Below, piece after piece: positions 11,476 to 22,122 of a stretch of 64,000 bases of DNA. The stretch's first letter is position 1. The number at the start of each line of letters is the position of its first letter. The notes beneath the pieces were generated by a model. It saw only the letters and a list, made by a program, of their open reading frames with translations, searched no databases and was not told where the DNA came from. A program made the position numbers and the translations under genes. The stretch covers positions 95,832,330-95,896,329 of the forward strand of contig NC_061115.1 of NCBI RefSeq assembly GCF_002878395.1, written 5' to 3'. The DNA is from Capsicum annuum. Taxonomy: Eukaryota > Streptophyta > Magnoliopsida > Solanales > Solanaceae.

Positions 11476-12400
11476 ATGTGGGTTAAAAATTCTAACTTGA
11501 AAGGTCCTTCTTTGTCTTCAGTCCATATGGTTGATAAGTTTCCAGAGGTCTTTGCAGATTATCTTCCAGGTGTTCCTCTAGATAGGGAAATAGAGTTTGG
11601 TATTAATTTACTTTTGGACACTCATCCAATTGCTTTTCTTTCGTATAAAATGGATCAGATTGAACTGAGGGAACTTAAAGAGTGACTTAAGGATCTTTTG
11701 GATTAAGGGTTTATTCATCCTAGTGTTTCTCCATGGGATGCACCAGTATTGTTTGTGCGTAAGAAGGATGGTTCCCTTTAGATATGCATTGACTACAGGA
11801 TGTTATACCAGGTGATAGTCAAGAACAAGTATTCTCTTCCTTAGATAGATAACTTATTTTACCCGTTACAAGGTGCCAAGTTCTTCTCTAAGATATATCT
11901 TCAGTCTGGGTACCATCAGGTTAAGATTAGGGAGGTGGATATCCCTAAGATGACATTTTGTACTAGGATGGGAGATTTCAGTTCTGGGTAATGTCATTTG
12001 GGTTTACCAATGCTCCGACAATATTTATGGACTTGATGAACAAATTGTTCAAGTAATATTTGGATCTCTTTACCATTGTGTTTATTAATAACATTCTGGT
12101 TTATTCGAACAGTGAGGTGGATTATGCTAATCATCTCTATTTCGTGTTGCAGACCTTAAAGGAACAATAGTTGTATGCCAAGTTCCCTAAGTATGAGTTT
12201 GGGTTGAACGTTGAGACCTTCTTTGGCCATATTATTTCTAGTAAAGGGATCATGGTGTATCTGTAGATGGTTGTTATGGTTAAGAGATGGCCCAAGCCCA
12301 CGACTCCATTCGATATTTGGAGTTTCTTAAGTTTAGCTGGTCATTATAGGTGGTTTGTGGAAAGTTTTTCTTCGATAACAGCTCCTTTAACTAGGTCGAC
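11476..12400 (+). pseudogene. Element C reverse transcriptase
   Basis: It starts in the linker (VDKFPEVFADYLPGVPLDREIEF-like), then GFIHPSVSPWDAPVLFVRKK, a YR-containing ICIDYR motif, KNKYSLP, SGYHQVKIREVDIPKM, and a frameshift near 11970. The catalytic FxDD box is FINN at 12081-12092, so both metal-binding aspartates are Asn. The connection region (RWPKPTTPFDIWSFLSLAGHYRWF) leads into RNase H. The mutated catalytic box alone would abolish polymerisation. Confidence 0.85.
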
Positions 12401-12895
12401 TCAGCATAAGGTTAAGTTCTCTTGGTTGGATACTTGTGAAGGGAGTTTTGAGAAATTGAAGTATAAGTTAACTTCGGCTCTAATCCTGACCTTGTCAAAA
12501 GAAAATGATGGGTTTGTGGTTTATTGTGATACATCTCGGGTAGGTCTTTGTTTTGTTTTGATGTAAAATGGAAAGGTGATGGCCTATGCTTCTAGGTAGT
12601 TAAAGGTACATGAGAGGAATTTTCCTACTCATAATTTAGAGTTGTTGGAGGTGGTGTTTTCTTTAAAAATATGGCGGCATTATTACTCGTATGCATTCAC
12701 TTAGAAAGAGCTTAATCTCAAGCATAGAAGGTGGCTTGAGCTTCTCAAGTGCTATGATATAAGTCTTTAATACAACCTAGGAAATGCTAATATGGTTGCT
12801 GATGCTCTTAGCAGGTTATCCATGGGGAGTATGACTAATGTGGAGGAAGGCAAGCGGAAGTTAGTGAATGATATTCACCACTAGGCTAATCTTTG
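12401..12895 (+). pseudogene. Element C RNase H
   Basis: KFSWLDTCEGSFEKLK, then GFVVYCDTSRVGLCFVLM with a stop, [16 protein letters not shown] and ANMVADALSRLSMGSM. The block normally reading LYGVHVDIFSDHKSLQYVF after WRHY is missing ([10 protein letters not shown]), an internal loss of about 60 bp near 12680. Several CAG-to-TAG type stops are present. Confidence 0.8.
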
Positions 12896-12959
12896 AGTTT
12901 ATCTCTTGGACTCTATGTTTGGTGGTGTATGGGTGTAAGAAGTGGTTTGATCATCTCTT

Positions 12960-13960
12960 GGTAAAGAGATTAAGGATAAGAAAGAGATGGATCCAGCCTT
13001 TATGAAAATCAAGAGTGACATTGGCAGGTAGAAGGTAGTGTTGTCTGAGGTCAACGGTGATGGTAATTTACACCACCAAGGAAGGTTGTGTGTTCCTGAT
13101 GTCGATAGCATACGACAAATGGTTTTGGCTGAGGCGTATGAGTTGCGCTATGTTGTTCATCCCATCTCGGCTAAGATGTATCATGATCTCAAGGAGATCT
13201 ATTGGTGGAATAGCATGAAGAGGGATATTGCTGATTTCGTGGCCAAGTGTATAGTGTGTCAATAGGTTAAGGTTAAGTTCATGAGACCTAGTCGATTGTA
13301 TCAAGAAATTGAATTGCCCGAATAAAAGTGGCAAGTGAGACTTATGGACTTCCTTACCGGTCTTCCTCGGTCTTGGAATCAGTATGATTTAATTTAGGTC
13401 ATCATGGAACGGATAACCAAGTTTGCACATTTCTTGCCATTGCGGACTACCTTTTCAGTAGAGGATTATGTACGATTGTATCTTTAGGAGATTGTGAAGC
13501 TGCATCAGGTAAACTTTTTTACTATCTCTAGTCGTGGTATGAAAGTTACGTCTAATTTCTGGCGGTCATTCCAAAAAGTGTTGGGGACTAAGGTTAGTCT
13601 AAGTACTGCTTTTTATCCACAGTAATATAGGCAAGCGGAAAGAACTATTCAGACATTAGAAGATATGCTTTGGGACTGTGTGTTTGATTATGGTGATATT
13701 TGGGTTGTATATCTACCTTTCATTGAGTTTGCTTACAACAATAGCTACCATTCGAGTATTAGTATGGCTCCTTTTCAGTCGTTACATTGTAGGAGATATA
13801 GATCTCCTATTGGGTGGTTTAAGCTTGGCGAAGTAGACATAATTGGTCCGAATTGGGTTTATCAGGTAATGGAGAAGGTTAAGGTGACTTGGGATAGGAT
13901 TAAAGCGGCCCAAAGTTGCCAAAAGTCATATGCGGATGTTAGGCGTAGAGACTTGGAGTT
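12960..13960 (+). pseudogene. Element C integrase
   Basis: The linker VNGDGNLHHQGRLCVPDVD leads into an H2C2 finger (ELRYVVHP...KMYHDLK; KCIVCQ followed by TAG at 13264-13266). The core carries DFLTGLPRS, WVVYLPFIEFAYNNSYHSS and a GRRYRSPIGWF-like end. The second acidic region reads SRGMKV where relatives have SDRGTQF, so the catalytic triad is damaged. It would insert the cDNA into chromosomes. Confidence 0.82.
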
Positions 13961-14400
13961 AATGTTCGTGGATACCGTGTTCCTCAAGGTGTCTCCCATC
14001 AAGAGAGTGGTTCAGTTTGGCAAAAAAAGGAAACTCAGTCCTCAGTATGTTGGTCCTTATGTGAATTACGGAGTGTTGGGAATGTAGCTAATGAGTCGGA
14101 CTTGTTGTCTAGCTTATGATTGGTTAATCTGGTCTTTCATGTTTCTATGTTGAAGAAATGTCTTGTTGATTCTTCTTCGATTGTTACTTTGGAATGATTG
14201 GGAATCTCAAATTCTTTATCATATAAAAATGTCCCGGTTGAGATATTAGATAGGCAAGTACGTCGGTTGTGGACCAAGGATGTAGCTTCAAATAAGGTTT
14301 TATAGTGGAAATATAAGGTGGAAGAAGCTACTTGGGAAGCGGTAAAGGACATAAAGTCTATGTACCCGCATTTCTTTTCTACTCTTGGGATTTATGCGGA
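13961..14400 (+). pseudogene. Element C integrase C-terminus and chromodomain
   Basis: GDTVFLKVSP-like, GKKRKLSPQYVGPY and VFHVSMLKKC lead into a chromodomain relic (VEILDRQVRRL-like, KYKVEEATWEAVKDI-like near 14300-14360). Chromodomains on integrase are known in chromoviruses to guide insertion to heterochromatin. The copy has lost part of the GAVAYEL segment and contains stops. Confidence 0.75.
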
Positions 14401-14564
14401 AGTTATGCATCTTGAACACATCTTTATTTTTTGAGTTTGCTAAAGAAAAGATTAACATCTTTTTCTCTTTATTTTCATATTTTGCTGAATGGGTGTTTAA
14501 TAATGTAAATGACTCTTTGTGTGGTTATCCCTACCTTGTCTGTCATTCGGGGATAAATATTCCT

Positions 14565-14575
14565 AGTAGGGGAGA
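14565..14575 (+). promoter_or_regulatory. Polypurine tract of element C
   Basis: A run of purines (TAGGGGAGA) directly before the 3' LTR start at 14577, the expected plus-strand primer. Elements B, D, F, H and I have similar tracts at the same place. Confidence 0.7.
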
Positions 14576-14576
14576 C

Positions 14577-14796
14577 TAAAACATCCTGGGTTTTGAACCA
14601 TAGAAAATTTCCTTGAAATCTGTTCTCTGGACCCAATATGACTCATGAGTACGAGCTATATTCTGGGTGATGAGTGGTATAGTCATGTCGTATGCTGACC
14701 AGTGTTAGTTAGTGGGATGGTGTTGTTTACCGAAATGGGTACAACTTAATGGCATGAGTCGTAGGGCTTGGTACGAGTTATCTAAAGGACTCATAT
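14577..14796 (+). repeat. 3' LTR of element C, left piece
   Basis: The first 220 bp of the 3' LTR, aligned with 7221 onward in the 5' LTR (shared AGAAAATTTCCT and ACCAGTGTTAGTTAGTGG-like blocks). It is cut by element D at 14797, and its last five bases CATAT are repeated after D. Confidence 0.88.
14792..14796. other. Target-site duplication of element D, left copy
   Basis: CATAT directly before D's LTR, identical to 24453-24457. Five bases is the normal size for Ty3/gypsy integration. Confidence 0.9.
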
Positions 14797-17089
14797 CGTC
14801 ACGACCCGAGCCGGGGCCCTAGCCGTGACGAGTATGCCGAATCTTGAAGGCCCGGAACACCCTTCTCTATCTATCTGGTAATCATGCACATAATTCATAT
14901 CATAAAAGGTAATGCAAAAAGAGAAGTTTAATACGGAAACATGATCAATATGAAAACTGAAATCCAAAATATATCTGAAAAATAATATCTGACTCAGTCT
15001 GCAAAATCTCTTCCATAAACTAATCAAAGTTGTCTGAAAGCTAGGAGAAGGCCCCCAGTAGACCAAAACCTAACTAATAGTAGTAACATGAAATAACTAG
15101 GCCTTCTGAATCATAGAAGGCTCACCACTGAAAACTCCGGTCTGTGATCTGAAATCTCTACTATTTATCTGGACCCCTAGACTGTACCTCAGAACCTGGA
15201 AGAAGGGAGGGGTCAGAACAATTATACTGGAATGCAAAGCAATCCAAAATAGAGTAATTGAACATATATATATATATATAATATGTGAGAGAAAATTTTC
15301 ATCAAACATTATGCATAAAATAGTTTCTAAAAACACATGGGCATCTTCTGAAAACATGTAACCTGTCTGTAAATCTCAAACTCTTATCTGTGTATTACTT
15401 ATGAGTAAGGTGGTATCCCCTACAAGTCTGATATGCCACGGGCGATGTGGAATCTGCCATTGACTCAGCGAGGAAGACTCCATCCCGAGTATGCCCCAAG
15501 GGTTGAAGTTCCTGAATCTGATACGCCATACGACACTTAAGTGAGCATATAAAAATATACCCGGGTCAGCAAACCACAGTTTTAGGCAATGAGTTGCTCG
15601 AACTCAAGCCCTCTTCTGGGAACCACTTAACATCTCTGTATGCCTATTTTTAAACTTTTCTGTACATGCAACATTCTGAATGTCTAAAATCATGATAGTC
15701 TGAAATGTCTATTAGTCTGAGTCTGATATGGCATTGGTCTGAATTGGCATCGTCATACCAAGACTTGCAAGTCATGATTTCTGAGCCATAATACATTAAG
15801 CTAAATCTTTCATTTAAAGCATAATTTAGACCACCAAAAGGATGCAACTGACATAGAAGATTTCGTGTTTCGAAACTCAAGTCAAAATCATGCAAAAACT
15901 TCATCAACATATGGAGGTCTAGTGCCTTTAGCAAATCAATGCACACTTTCATTACATACATTATGAACATTAAACATTCGCTAGATTCCCTCTTTAGTGA
16001 TTTAAAACCACCTATAAATCATAACAAGAGTTCAATCATTTCATATAGTGCTTTTCAAGGATGCATTGCAAAATAATTCATATGCCATGAGAAATCTAAA
16101 AAATTCATAATAAGAGGCAATTCACCAAAAATCATGCTCTCAACAAGAATCCATTCTTAAATACATAGTTTCATACATTCATATTCTCAAATCACTTTGG
16201 CGAAGGTCAAAATACCAAAATAATGTTGTTAAAACATTTAATATATGAATATATATATAGATTCAAAAACCCCATTCTAAAACATGATTTTTCTATGCCT
16301 ATGAGAATTTAGGAAAACCCCGCGTACCTCTATTTCGGAAAATAATAGGTGCTTCTCCAAGCCTTTGGATTAGGGATTCTGAATCTCTAATCGATTTTGA
16401 AAACCCACGGTTGAATCTTGCTTTATTTGAGTTTTCAATTTGAAACCCTTGAGAGTGTTCTTGAGAATTTTTAGATGAATGTGGATGTATTTTGGAGAAT
16501 TAGGAACTGAATTTCGTGTTTATGGCTGAATAAGAGTGGGAAAAATACCATTTTGCCCCAAAAATAGAGTGTTTAAGTAACTTGAAACCATAACATAGGC
16601 GCCGCATATGATATGCCTATCTTTACATAGGCGTTGCCTATGATATCGCCTATGTTTAATTAGTCGCCGCATATGCTATCTCATATGCTTTCCAATGGCC
16701 ATATGCAATTGGTTAGGCGACGCATACTACTTTGAAAGGCCATAACTTCTTGCTCGGGTGCTGGATTTTAGAAAAATTTGTATCGTTGGGAAGCTAACTC
16801 AAAAACCTATCATTTTAAACATAGTAGGTTCTTTAATTTGATATATACAAAGAGTTATGGTTGATAGAAGTTGACACAAATTATAATATCTATTTACACT
16901 TAATCGATCGAAGTAGTTTTCAACTCGTCCTTGAGTCAAAGGGCCTCTATGGTCTAAATTCAAGCTTTAATGGAATCACATACTACACAAATAATTAACA
17001 TGCCATATTGGCATAGGATTTTTGGCTTCAGGATTATCAGCGCATCAGAATCACGGTCTATATTGTAGCTCAAAATGCAGGGCATTACA
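14797..17089 (-). repeat. 3' LTR of element D (2293 bp)
   Basis: On the plus strand it runs CGTCACGACCCGAG...GGGCATTACA; the canonical first base T has become C. It is nearly collinear with 22123-24452. It contains a short TA run near 15264-15281 and, in its U3 part, a 33-bp repeat array (16593-16677). No gene lies inside it. Confidence 0.92.
16593..16677 (-). repeat. 33-bp hairpin repeat array in D's 3' LTR (two units plus a partial)
   Basis: Units start at 16593 (32 bp), 16625 (33 bp) and 16658 (partial). Each unit carries CATAGGCGxCGCCTATG-like dyads. The matching array in the other LTR has four full units. Confidence 0.9.
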
Positions 17090-17102
17090 TTATCCCCCCT
17101 AG
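17090..17102 (-). promoter_or_regulatory. Polypurine tract of element D
   Basis: The minus strand reads CCTAGGGGGGATAA directly next to the LTR end TGTAATGCC..., the expected plus-strand DNA primer. It is preceded by the usual CATTCAGGGATGAATGATC motif of this family's 3' untranslated end. Confidence 0.8.
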
Positions 17103-17189
17103 GATCATTCATCCCTGAATGATGATGCGGGACACAGATAGACACGATTTAAAGAATAATAAGGACTAGGAAAGATAAGATAGGAATAG

Positions 17190-17760
17190 TACCTTCTGTC
17201 TCATCATCCATCGAAGCAAACAAATTGGGATATCTAATTTTCATGTTATCTTCTGACTCCCAAGTTGCTTCTTCAACTTTCTAATTCCTCCATAATACCT
17301 TCACTGAGGCTATCTCTTTGCTCTTCAACTTTCAAACTTGGCGATCTAAAATTTGAATGGGCTCTTCTTCATAAGACAAGGAATCTGTCACTTTAATATC
17401 CTCTACTAACAATACCAAAGAATGATCTCCAATGCATTTCTTCAACATGGATACAAGGAATACTGGATGAACGGAACCTAAACTTGCAGGCAATTCTAGC
17501 TCATAAGAAACTGCACCAATCTTCCTTAGAATCTGATATGGCCCTATATAGAGAGGGCTTAATTTACCCCTTTTTCCAAACCGCATAACTCTTTTCATAG
17601 GAAAAACCTCGATAAACACCCAATCACCAACTTCAAACTCTAATTCTCTTCTCCGAACATCAGCATAGGACTTCTGACTACTCTGAGCAATCTTGAGTCA
17701 ATTTCTAATGATATTTACTTTCTCCATCACCTGATGAACAAGATCAGACCCATACAACTG
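17190..17760 (-). pseudogene. Element D integrase C-terminus and chromodomain
   Basis: The minus strand from about 17619 reads PMKRVMRFGKRGKLSPLYIGPY, then AVSYELELPASLGSVHPVF, VSMLKKCIGD, and the chromodomain (SYEEEPIQILDRQV; VKVLWRN; VEEATWESEDNM; IRYPNLF). A TAA/TAG-type stop splits the chromodomain after DRQV and another follows VLWRN. In chromoviruses this domain binds heterochromatin marks; that role is from family knowledge. Confidence 0.88.
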
Positions 17761-18620
17761 AGTCTCACCCACTTTATATCATCCTATCAGAGACCTACAT
17801 CTCCTCCCATACAAAGCCTCAAAAGGAGCCATCTTGATGCTGGTATGGTAACTATTATTGTAAGCAAATTCAATCAGTGGCAGGTGATCTACACAACTAC
17901 CTTTGAAATCAATGACACATTCCCTCAACATATCATCGAGGGTCTGAATAGTACGCTCAGCTTGCCCATCCGTCTGAACGTGAAAAGTTGTGCTCAAATT
18001 CACTTGTGTACTTAAACCCTTCTGAAAAGATCTACAAAACTGAGATGAAAACTGCGTACCTCTATTGGATATAATGGACACTGGTGCCCCATGCAACCGA
18101 ACTATCTCCTCGATGTGAATCTTAGCATAATCCTTTCCCAAATAATTAGTCCTCACAGGCAAAAAGTGGGCTGACTTTGTCAACTGATCTACAATCACCC
18201 ATATAGAAACATATTGGTTTCGAGATCTCGGAAGTCCTATAATGAAGTCCATGTTTGTCATCTCCCACTTCCATAAAGGCAGGGCTATCTCTTGGGAAGT
18301 ACTACCTGGCCCCATGTGTTCTACGTTCACTTGTTGACAATTCAAACACTTGGACACGAAATCAGCTACATCATATTTTATGTTATTCCACCAATACAAG
18401 GTTTTTAGATCATGGTAAATATTAGTAGAGACTGGGTGAATAACATATCTCGTAGTGTGCGCCTCATCAAGGATTATTTCACGCAGTCCATCAACATTCA
18501 AAACGCATAACCTACCCTAAAATCTAAGAATACCATCACCACCAATTTTAAACGACATAATCTTTTGTTAACCCACATCTTTCTTGATTTGCATCAAGAT
18601 GGGATCTTCAACCTGCTTTT
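17761..18620 (-). pseudogene. Element D integrase
   Basis: The longest coding stretch in the window (240 codons, 17779-18501). It has an H2C2 finger (AHTTRYVIHP; KCLNCQQ), then core motifs NMDFIIGLPRS (first catalytic Asp), VSIISNRGTQFSSQF and QTDGQAERTIQTLDDM (catalytic Glu). The second catalytic Asp, in SDRGTQF of relatives, is Asn here. WVIVDQLTKSAHFLPVRT and FAYNNSYHTSIKMAPFEALYGRRC are typical of Tekay/Del-like elements. Confidence 0.93.
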
Positions 18621-18693
18621 CCTTAACTTTAGCATAAAGGGATGACTTAGCTAAATCATGAACAATTACCCCACCATCTTCGCAATCTAAGAG

Positions 18694-19270
18694 TCACACT
18701 CCCATATTTTCATGGCGGTGAATATCCTTCACCCTCTCTTCTTTTCCTTCTTCTACATGAAAAACGCTTCCTATAGATAACCTGCTGAGGGCGTCGTCTA
18801 CAATATTTTCCTTGCTCAGATGGTAATACAGGCTCATATCATAGTCATTCAGAAGCTCCATCCAGCGCCTCTGCCTGAGGTTCAATTCTTTCTGCAAGAA
18901 AACATACTGCAGACTCTTGTGGTGAGAGAAGATAACAACGTGAACACCGTACAAGTAGTGTCGCCAAATCTTAAGTACAAACACCATATTCGCTAACTCC
19001 AAATCATGGGTGGGGTACTTCTGCTTGTGCACCTTTAATTGCGTAGATGCATATGTCGCTACCTTACCAAGCTGCATCAACACATAACCAAGTCCAACAC
19101 AGGATGCATCACAGTATACCACAAACCCATCTATACCATCGGGAAGGTATAAAATAGGAGCAGTGGTCAGTTTGTCTTTCAACTTCTCAAAAATATTCTC
19201 ACAGAGATCAGACCACACAAACTTCACCTTTTCTGAGTCAATTTAGTGAGTGGAGAATCTATGGAAGAAA
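18694..19270 (-). pseudogene. Element D RNase H
   Basis: KFVWSDLCENIFEKLKDKL, then GFVVYCDASCVGLGYVLMQ (first catalytic Asp in YCDAS), [35 protein letters not shown] and VDDALSRLS. The Asp of the D-H-K motif (FSDHKSL in relatives) is His. The frame is open for 177 codons and lies in a different frame from the RT upstream, so a frameshift lies between 19227 and 19371. Confidence 0.9.
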
Positions 19271-20100
19271 AACTCTCTACAAACCTTCTGTAATAACCCG
19301 CCAAACCCAAAAAGCTCCAAATATTGATTGGAGTCATAGGTATGGGCCTTTTTCTCACTGCTTCAACTTTCTAGGGATCCAATCTTATCCCGTCACTAGA
19401 CACAATATGCCCCAAGAAGGCAATAGCATCTAACCATAATTCACACTTAGAAAACTTGGCATGCAGCTGATCATCCTTAAGGGTCTGAAAAATAATTTGG
19501 AGGTGATTGGCTTGATCCTCTTTACTCTTAGAATAGATCCGAATATCATCAATAAATAAAATGACAAACAAGTCAAGAATCTGATGGAATAATCTATTCA
19601 TAAGATCCATGAAGGCTGCAGGGGCATTAGTCAACCCGAAGGACATGACTAGAAATTTGTTGTGACCATATCGGGTTCGAAATGCTGTCTTGGGTATGTC
19701 TGACTCCCTAAATTTCAACTGATGATAACCCGAACGAAGGTTTATTTTTGAAAAAGACTTGGAACCCTGAAGCTGGTCACAAAGATCGTCAATCCTAGAA
19801 AGATCATATTTATTTTTAATCATGACCTTATTCAGCTGATGGTTGTCTATGCACATATGAAGGGAACCATCTTTCTTTCGTATAAAAAGTACAGGCGCGG
19901 CCCAAGGAGACACACTGGGGCATATAAAACCCTTATCTAGGAGATCTGCTAACTATTCATTTAACTCTTTTAGTTCTGTAGGAGCCATTATATATGGCGG
20001 AATAGAAATAGGAGGAGTGTCTAGCAATACATCAATACCAAACTCAATCTCTCTATCAGGTGGTATTCCTGGGAGATCATTTGGAAAAATTTTTAGGAAT
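19271..20100 (-). pseudogene. Element D reverse transcriptase
   Basis: It includes [76 protein letters not shown] and the catalytic FIDD at 19556-19545, intact. It ends with [21 protein letters not shown]. In DYRQLN of relatives the Tyr-Arg is NH. The fingers-palm region 19371-19913 is open for 180 codons. The linker (tail of PR, LPGIPPDREIEF-like) lies at 20030-20100. Confidence 0.93.
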
Positions 20101-20149
20101 TTTTTTAATACCGGAATAGATTGAAGAGGAAGACTCTCGACATTGGAGT

Positions 20150-20620
20150 CCTTAACTTAGATAAGGTGGTACAAGCAACCTTTAGAAATGAGTTTACGGG
20201 CTCTAAGATAGTATATAAAGTGCCCTCTAGGTGCTAAAGAATATCCTTCCTACTCTATCACTGGTTCATTCAGGAAAGAAAAAGTAACCCTTTGAGTCCT
20301 ATAATCTAATGTGGCATAGCATGAATGAAGCCAATCCATTCCAAAGATAGCATCAAAAGCAACCATATCTAACTCTATGAGATCTGCTGACGTATCCCAG
20401 CTACCAATAGTCACAACACAACGCCTGTACACCCTTCTAACAATAATAGAATTCCCCACCAAGGTGGAAATAGAAAAGGGCTCAGAAATCACATTGGGCT
20501 CAAACCCTAAACCAACAGCCACATACGGGGTCACATAGGATAAGGTAGATCTGGGATCAAGTAACACATAAAAATCATTGGAAAAGATTTATAACGTACC
20601 ATAATAACATCTGGGCAAGC
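20150..20620 (-). pseudogene. Element D protease
   Basis: LLDPRSTLSYVTPYVAVGLGFEP begins the aspartic-protease domain with the catalytic Asp kept but Gly changed to Arg (DPRST). VGNSIIVRRVYRRCVVTIG and VAFDAIFGMDWLHSCYATLDY complete it. Open for 105 codons (20250-20567). Confidence 0.9.
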
Positions 20621-21947
20621 TTCCATCTCCTGGCGAGTGGTCAAAGAATATAACCGGTTGCGACTGTTCTCAGCAGCTGATGCGGTGCCCTTCCAAGGCG
20701 AGGGTGGTGCCAAAGAATTTGCGTAAGACTTAACACCACTAACATTCTTTCTAGCTGATGGACATTCCCTCTAAAAGTGACCTAGCTGACCACATGAATA
20801 ACACACTAACGAGCCCAACTGACACCTTCCAGGATGATTTCTACCACAAGCCTCACACCACGGAAAAGTATGATATTACTGAGCCACACTACCCTGTGAC
20901 TAAGTATCCTAATCTCTGGTTCCATGGTTAGTCTAAAAACTCTAAGATCATCTGTCTGCTGGTGGTCGGGGTACTGGGGCGCTGGCAGGAGACTGCGCAT
21001 TACCCCAATTCTTCTTTTTTTGCCATTTATTTCCCCACTTACTGCCCTAAGACTGAATGTGACTCTAGTCGGCTGATCTTGCTCTTTTCGCTTGTCTTTC
21101 CACCTCTCTAGCTTTAGAGATCTTCTTCTTTTTCTCTTCTACCTATTGTATATGAATGGTCAGCCTAGCAAAGTCTAACTCCTTATTAAACATTTCCCCT
21201 GACACTCAAGCACTAGGTTATCAGAAAGGCCGAATGCAAATTTCCTTGTCTGGGCTCTCATATTACTAGTCAACTCTGGTGTATAGCGGGCTAGTTTATT
21301 AAACTTCAAAATATACTCCTGGACACTCATACTGCCCTGCTTCAGATTTATAAACTCTTTCGCTTTGGCCTTCCTCAACTCCAGAGAAAAGAATTGATTA
21401 AGGAAAGGTTCCACAAATTCTACCCGAACTGTGGTCTTAGCACTGTCACCTTTTGCATCCTCCCAGTTTCCATACCACTAATTTGCAACACCCTTAAGCT
21501 ATAAGCTTATAGTTCCACCCCTTTAACCTTATCCCCATGTATTACCTTAAAGACTTTTTCCATCTCATCCATAAACTCTTGTGGATCTTCCTCTGCCTTG
21601 GTGCTAGTGAACTTACGAGGGTTCATTTTCATGAAATGTCCAACCCTAGTAGCCTCAAATATAATAGATGTAGACCCAACAGCTTCTAATCGTTGAGCCT
21701 AGTTAGCTACCAACTATGTCAGAATATGAATAGATTCTCTGAATTCTGCATTTAAAATATCTCTCTGAGTAGTTGAGGGACAGTTGTCATCAGTCCGCAG
21801 AGCCTGAAGTGGACTAGTCGGGACTGGAGGGACTCCCAGAGTAGGGACAAGTTTTGGAGTGTGAGCTCTACTATGAGTCCACATCCCATAGGTGGGACGG
21901 ACCTCATCTTCCTGAGCATTCTTATTGATGATACGACATGGAGGCAT
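20621..21947 (-). pseudogene. Element D gag
   Basis: The start is taken at ATG 21947-21945 (MPPCRIINKNAQ, like MPPRR... of relatives). The capsid core is at 21175-21414 (PFLNQFFSLELRKAKAKEF, GSMSVQEYILKFNKLARY). A double zinc knuckle follows near 20770-20870: CEACGRNHPGRC, then CYSCGQLGHF, a stop, and REC. Two knuckles in this arrangement are usual in Tekay/Del-like gags. The linker to protease has RNRLYSLTTRQEMEACPDV. Broken by several stops and shifts. Confidence 0.88.
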
Positions 21948-22092
21948 AACTGTGTTTCTGAAATACAAGAGATCATTGATTAGGGGACAGTTCAGACTCT
22001 GAAGCATGAACTAAATCACAAAGAAGGAAAATATTTCCTAAATGCCTATTAGCCTCTTTCTTTTAAGTGTGGTGTGCTACATACCCATAACC

Positions 22093-22104
22093 AAGACTAT
22101 ACCC
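22093..22104 (-). promoter_or_regulatory. Decayed primer-binding site of element D
   Basis: The minus-strand reading GGGTATAGTCTTG lies where TGGTATCAGAGC is expected, about 20 bp inside the 5' LTR. It has several mismatches and is assigned only by position. Confidence 0.35.
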
Positions 22105-22122
22105 GATGCGATTTTGTAAGTT

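Noticed and set aside
15264..15281. TA run, and ATT and GAT runs at 39046-39067 and 38379-38400
   Set aside because: Ordinary microsatellites within LTRs; noted in the LTR entries, not of separate interest.
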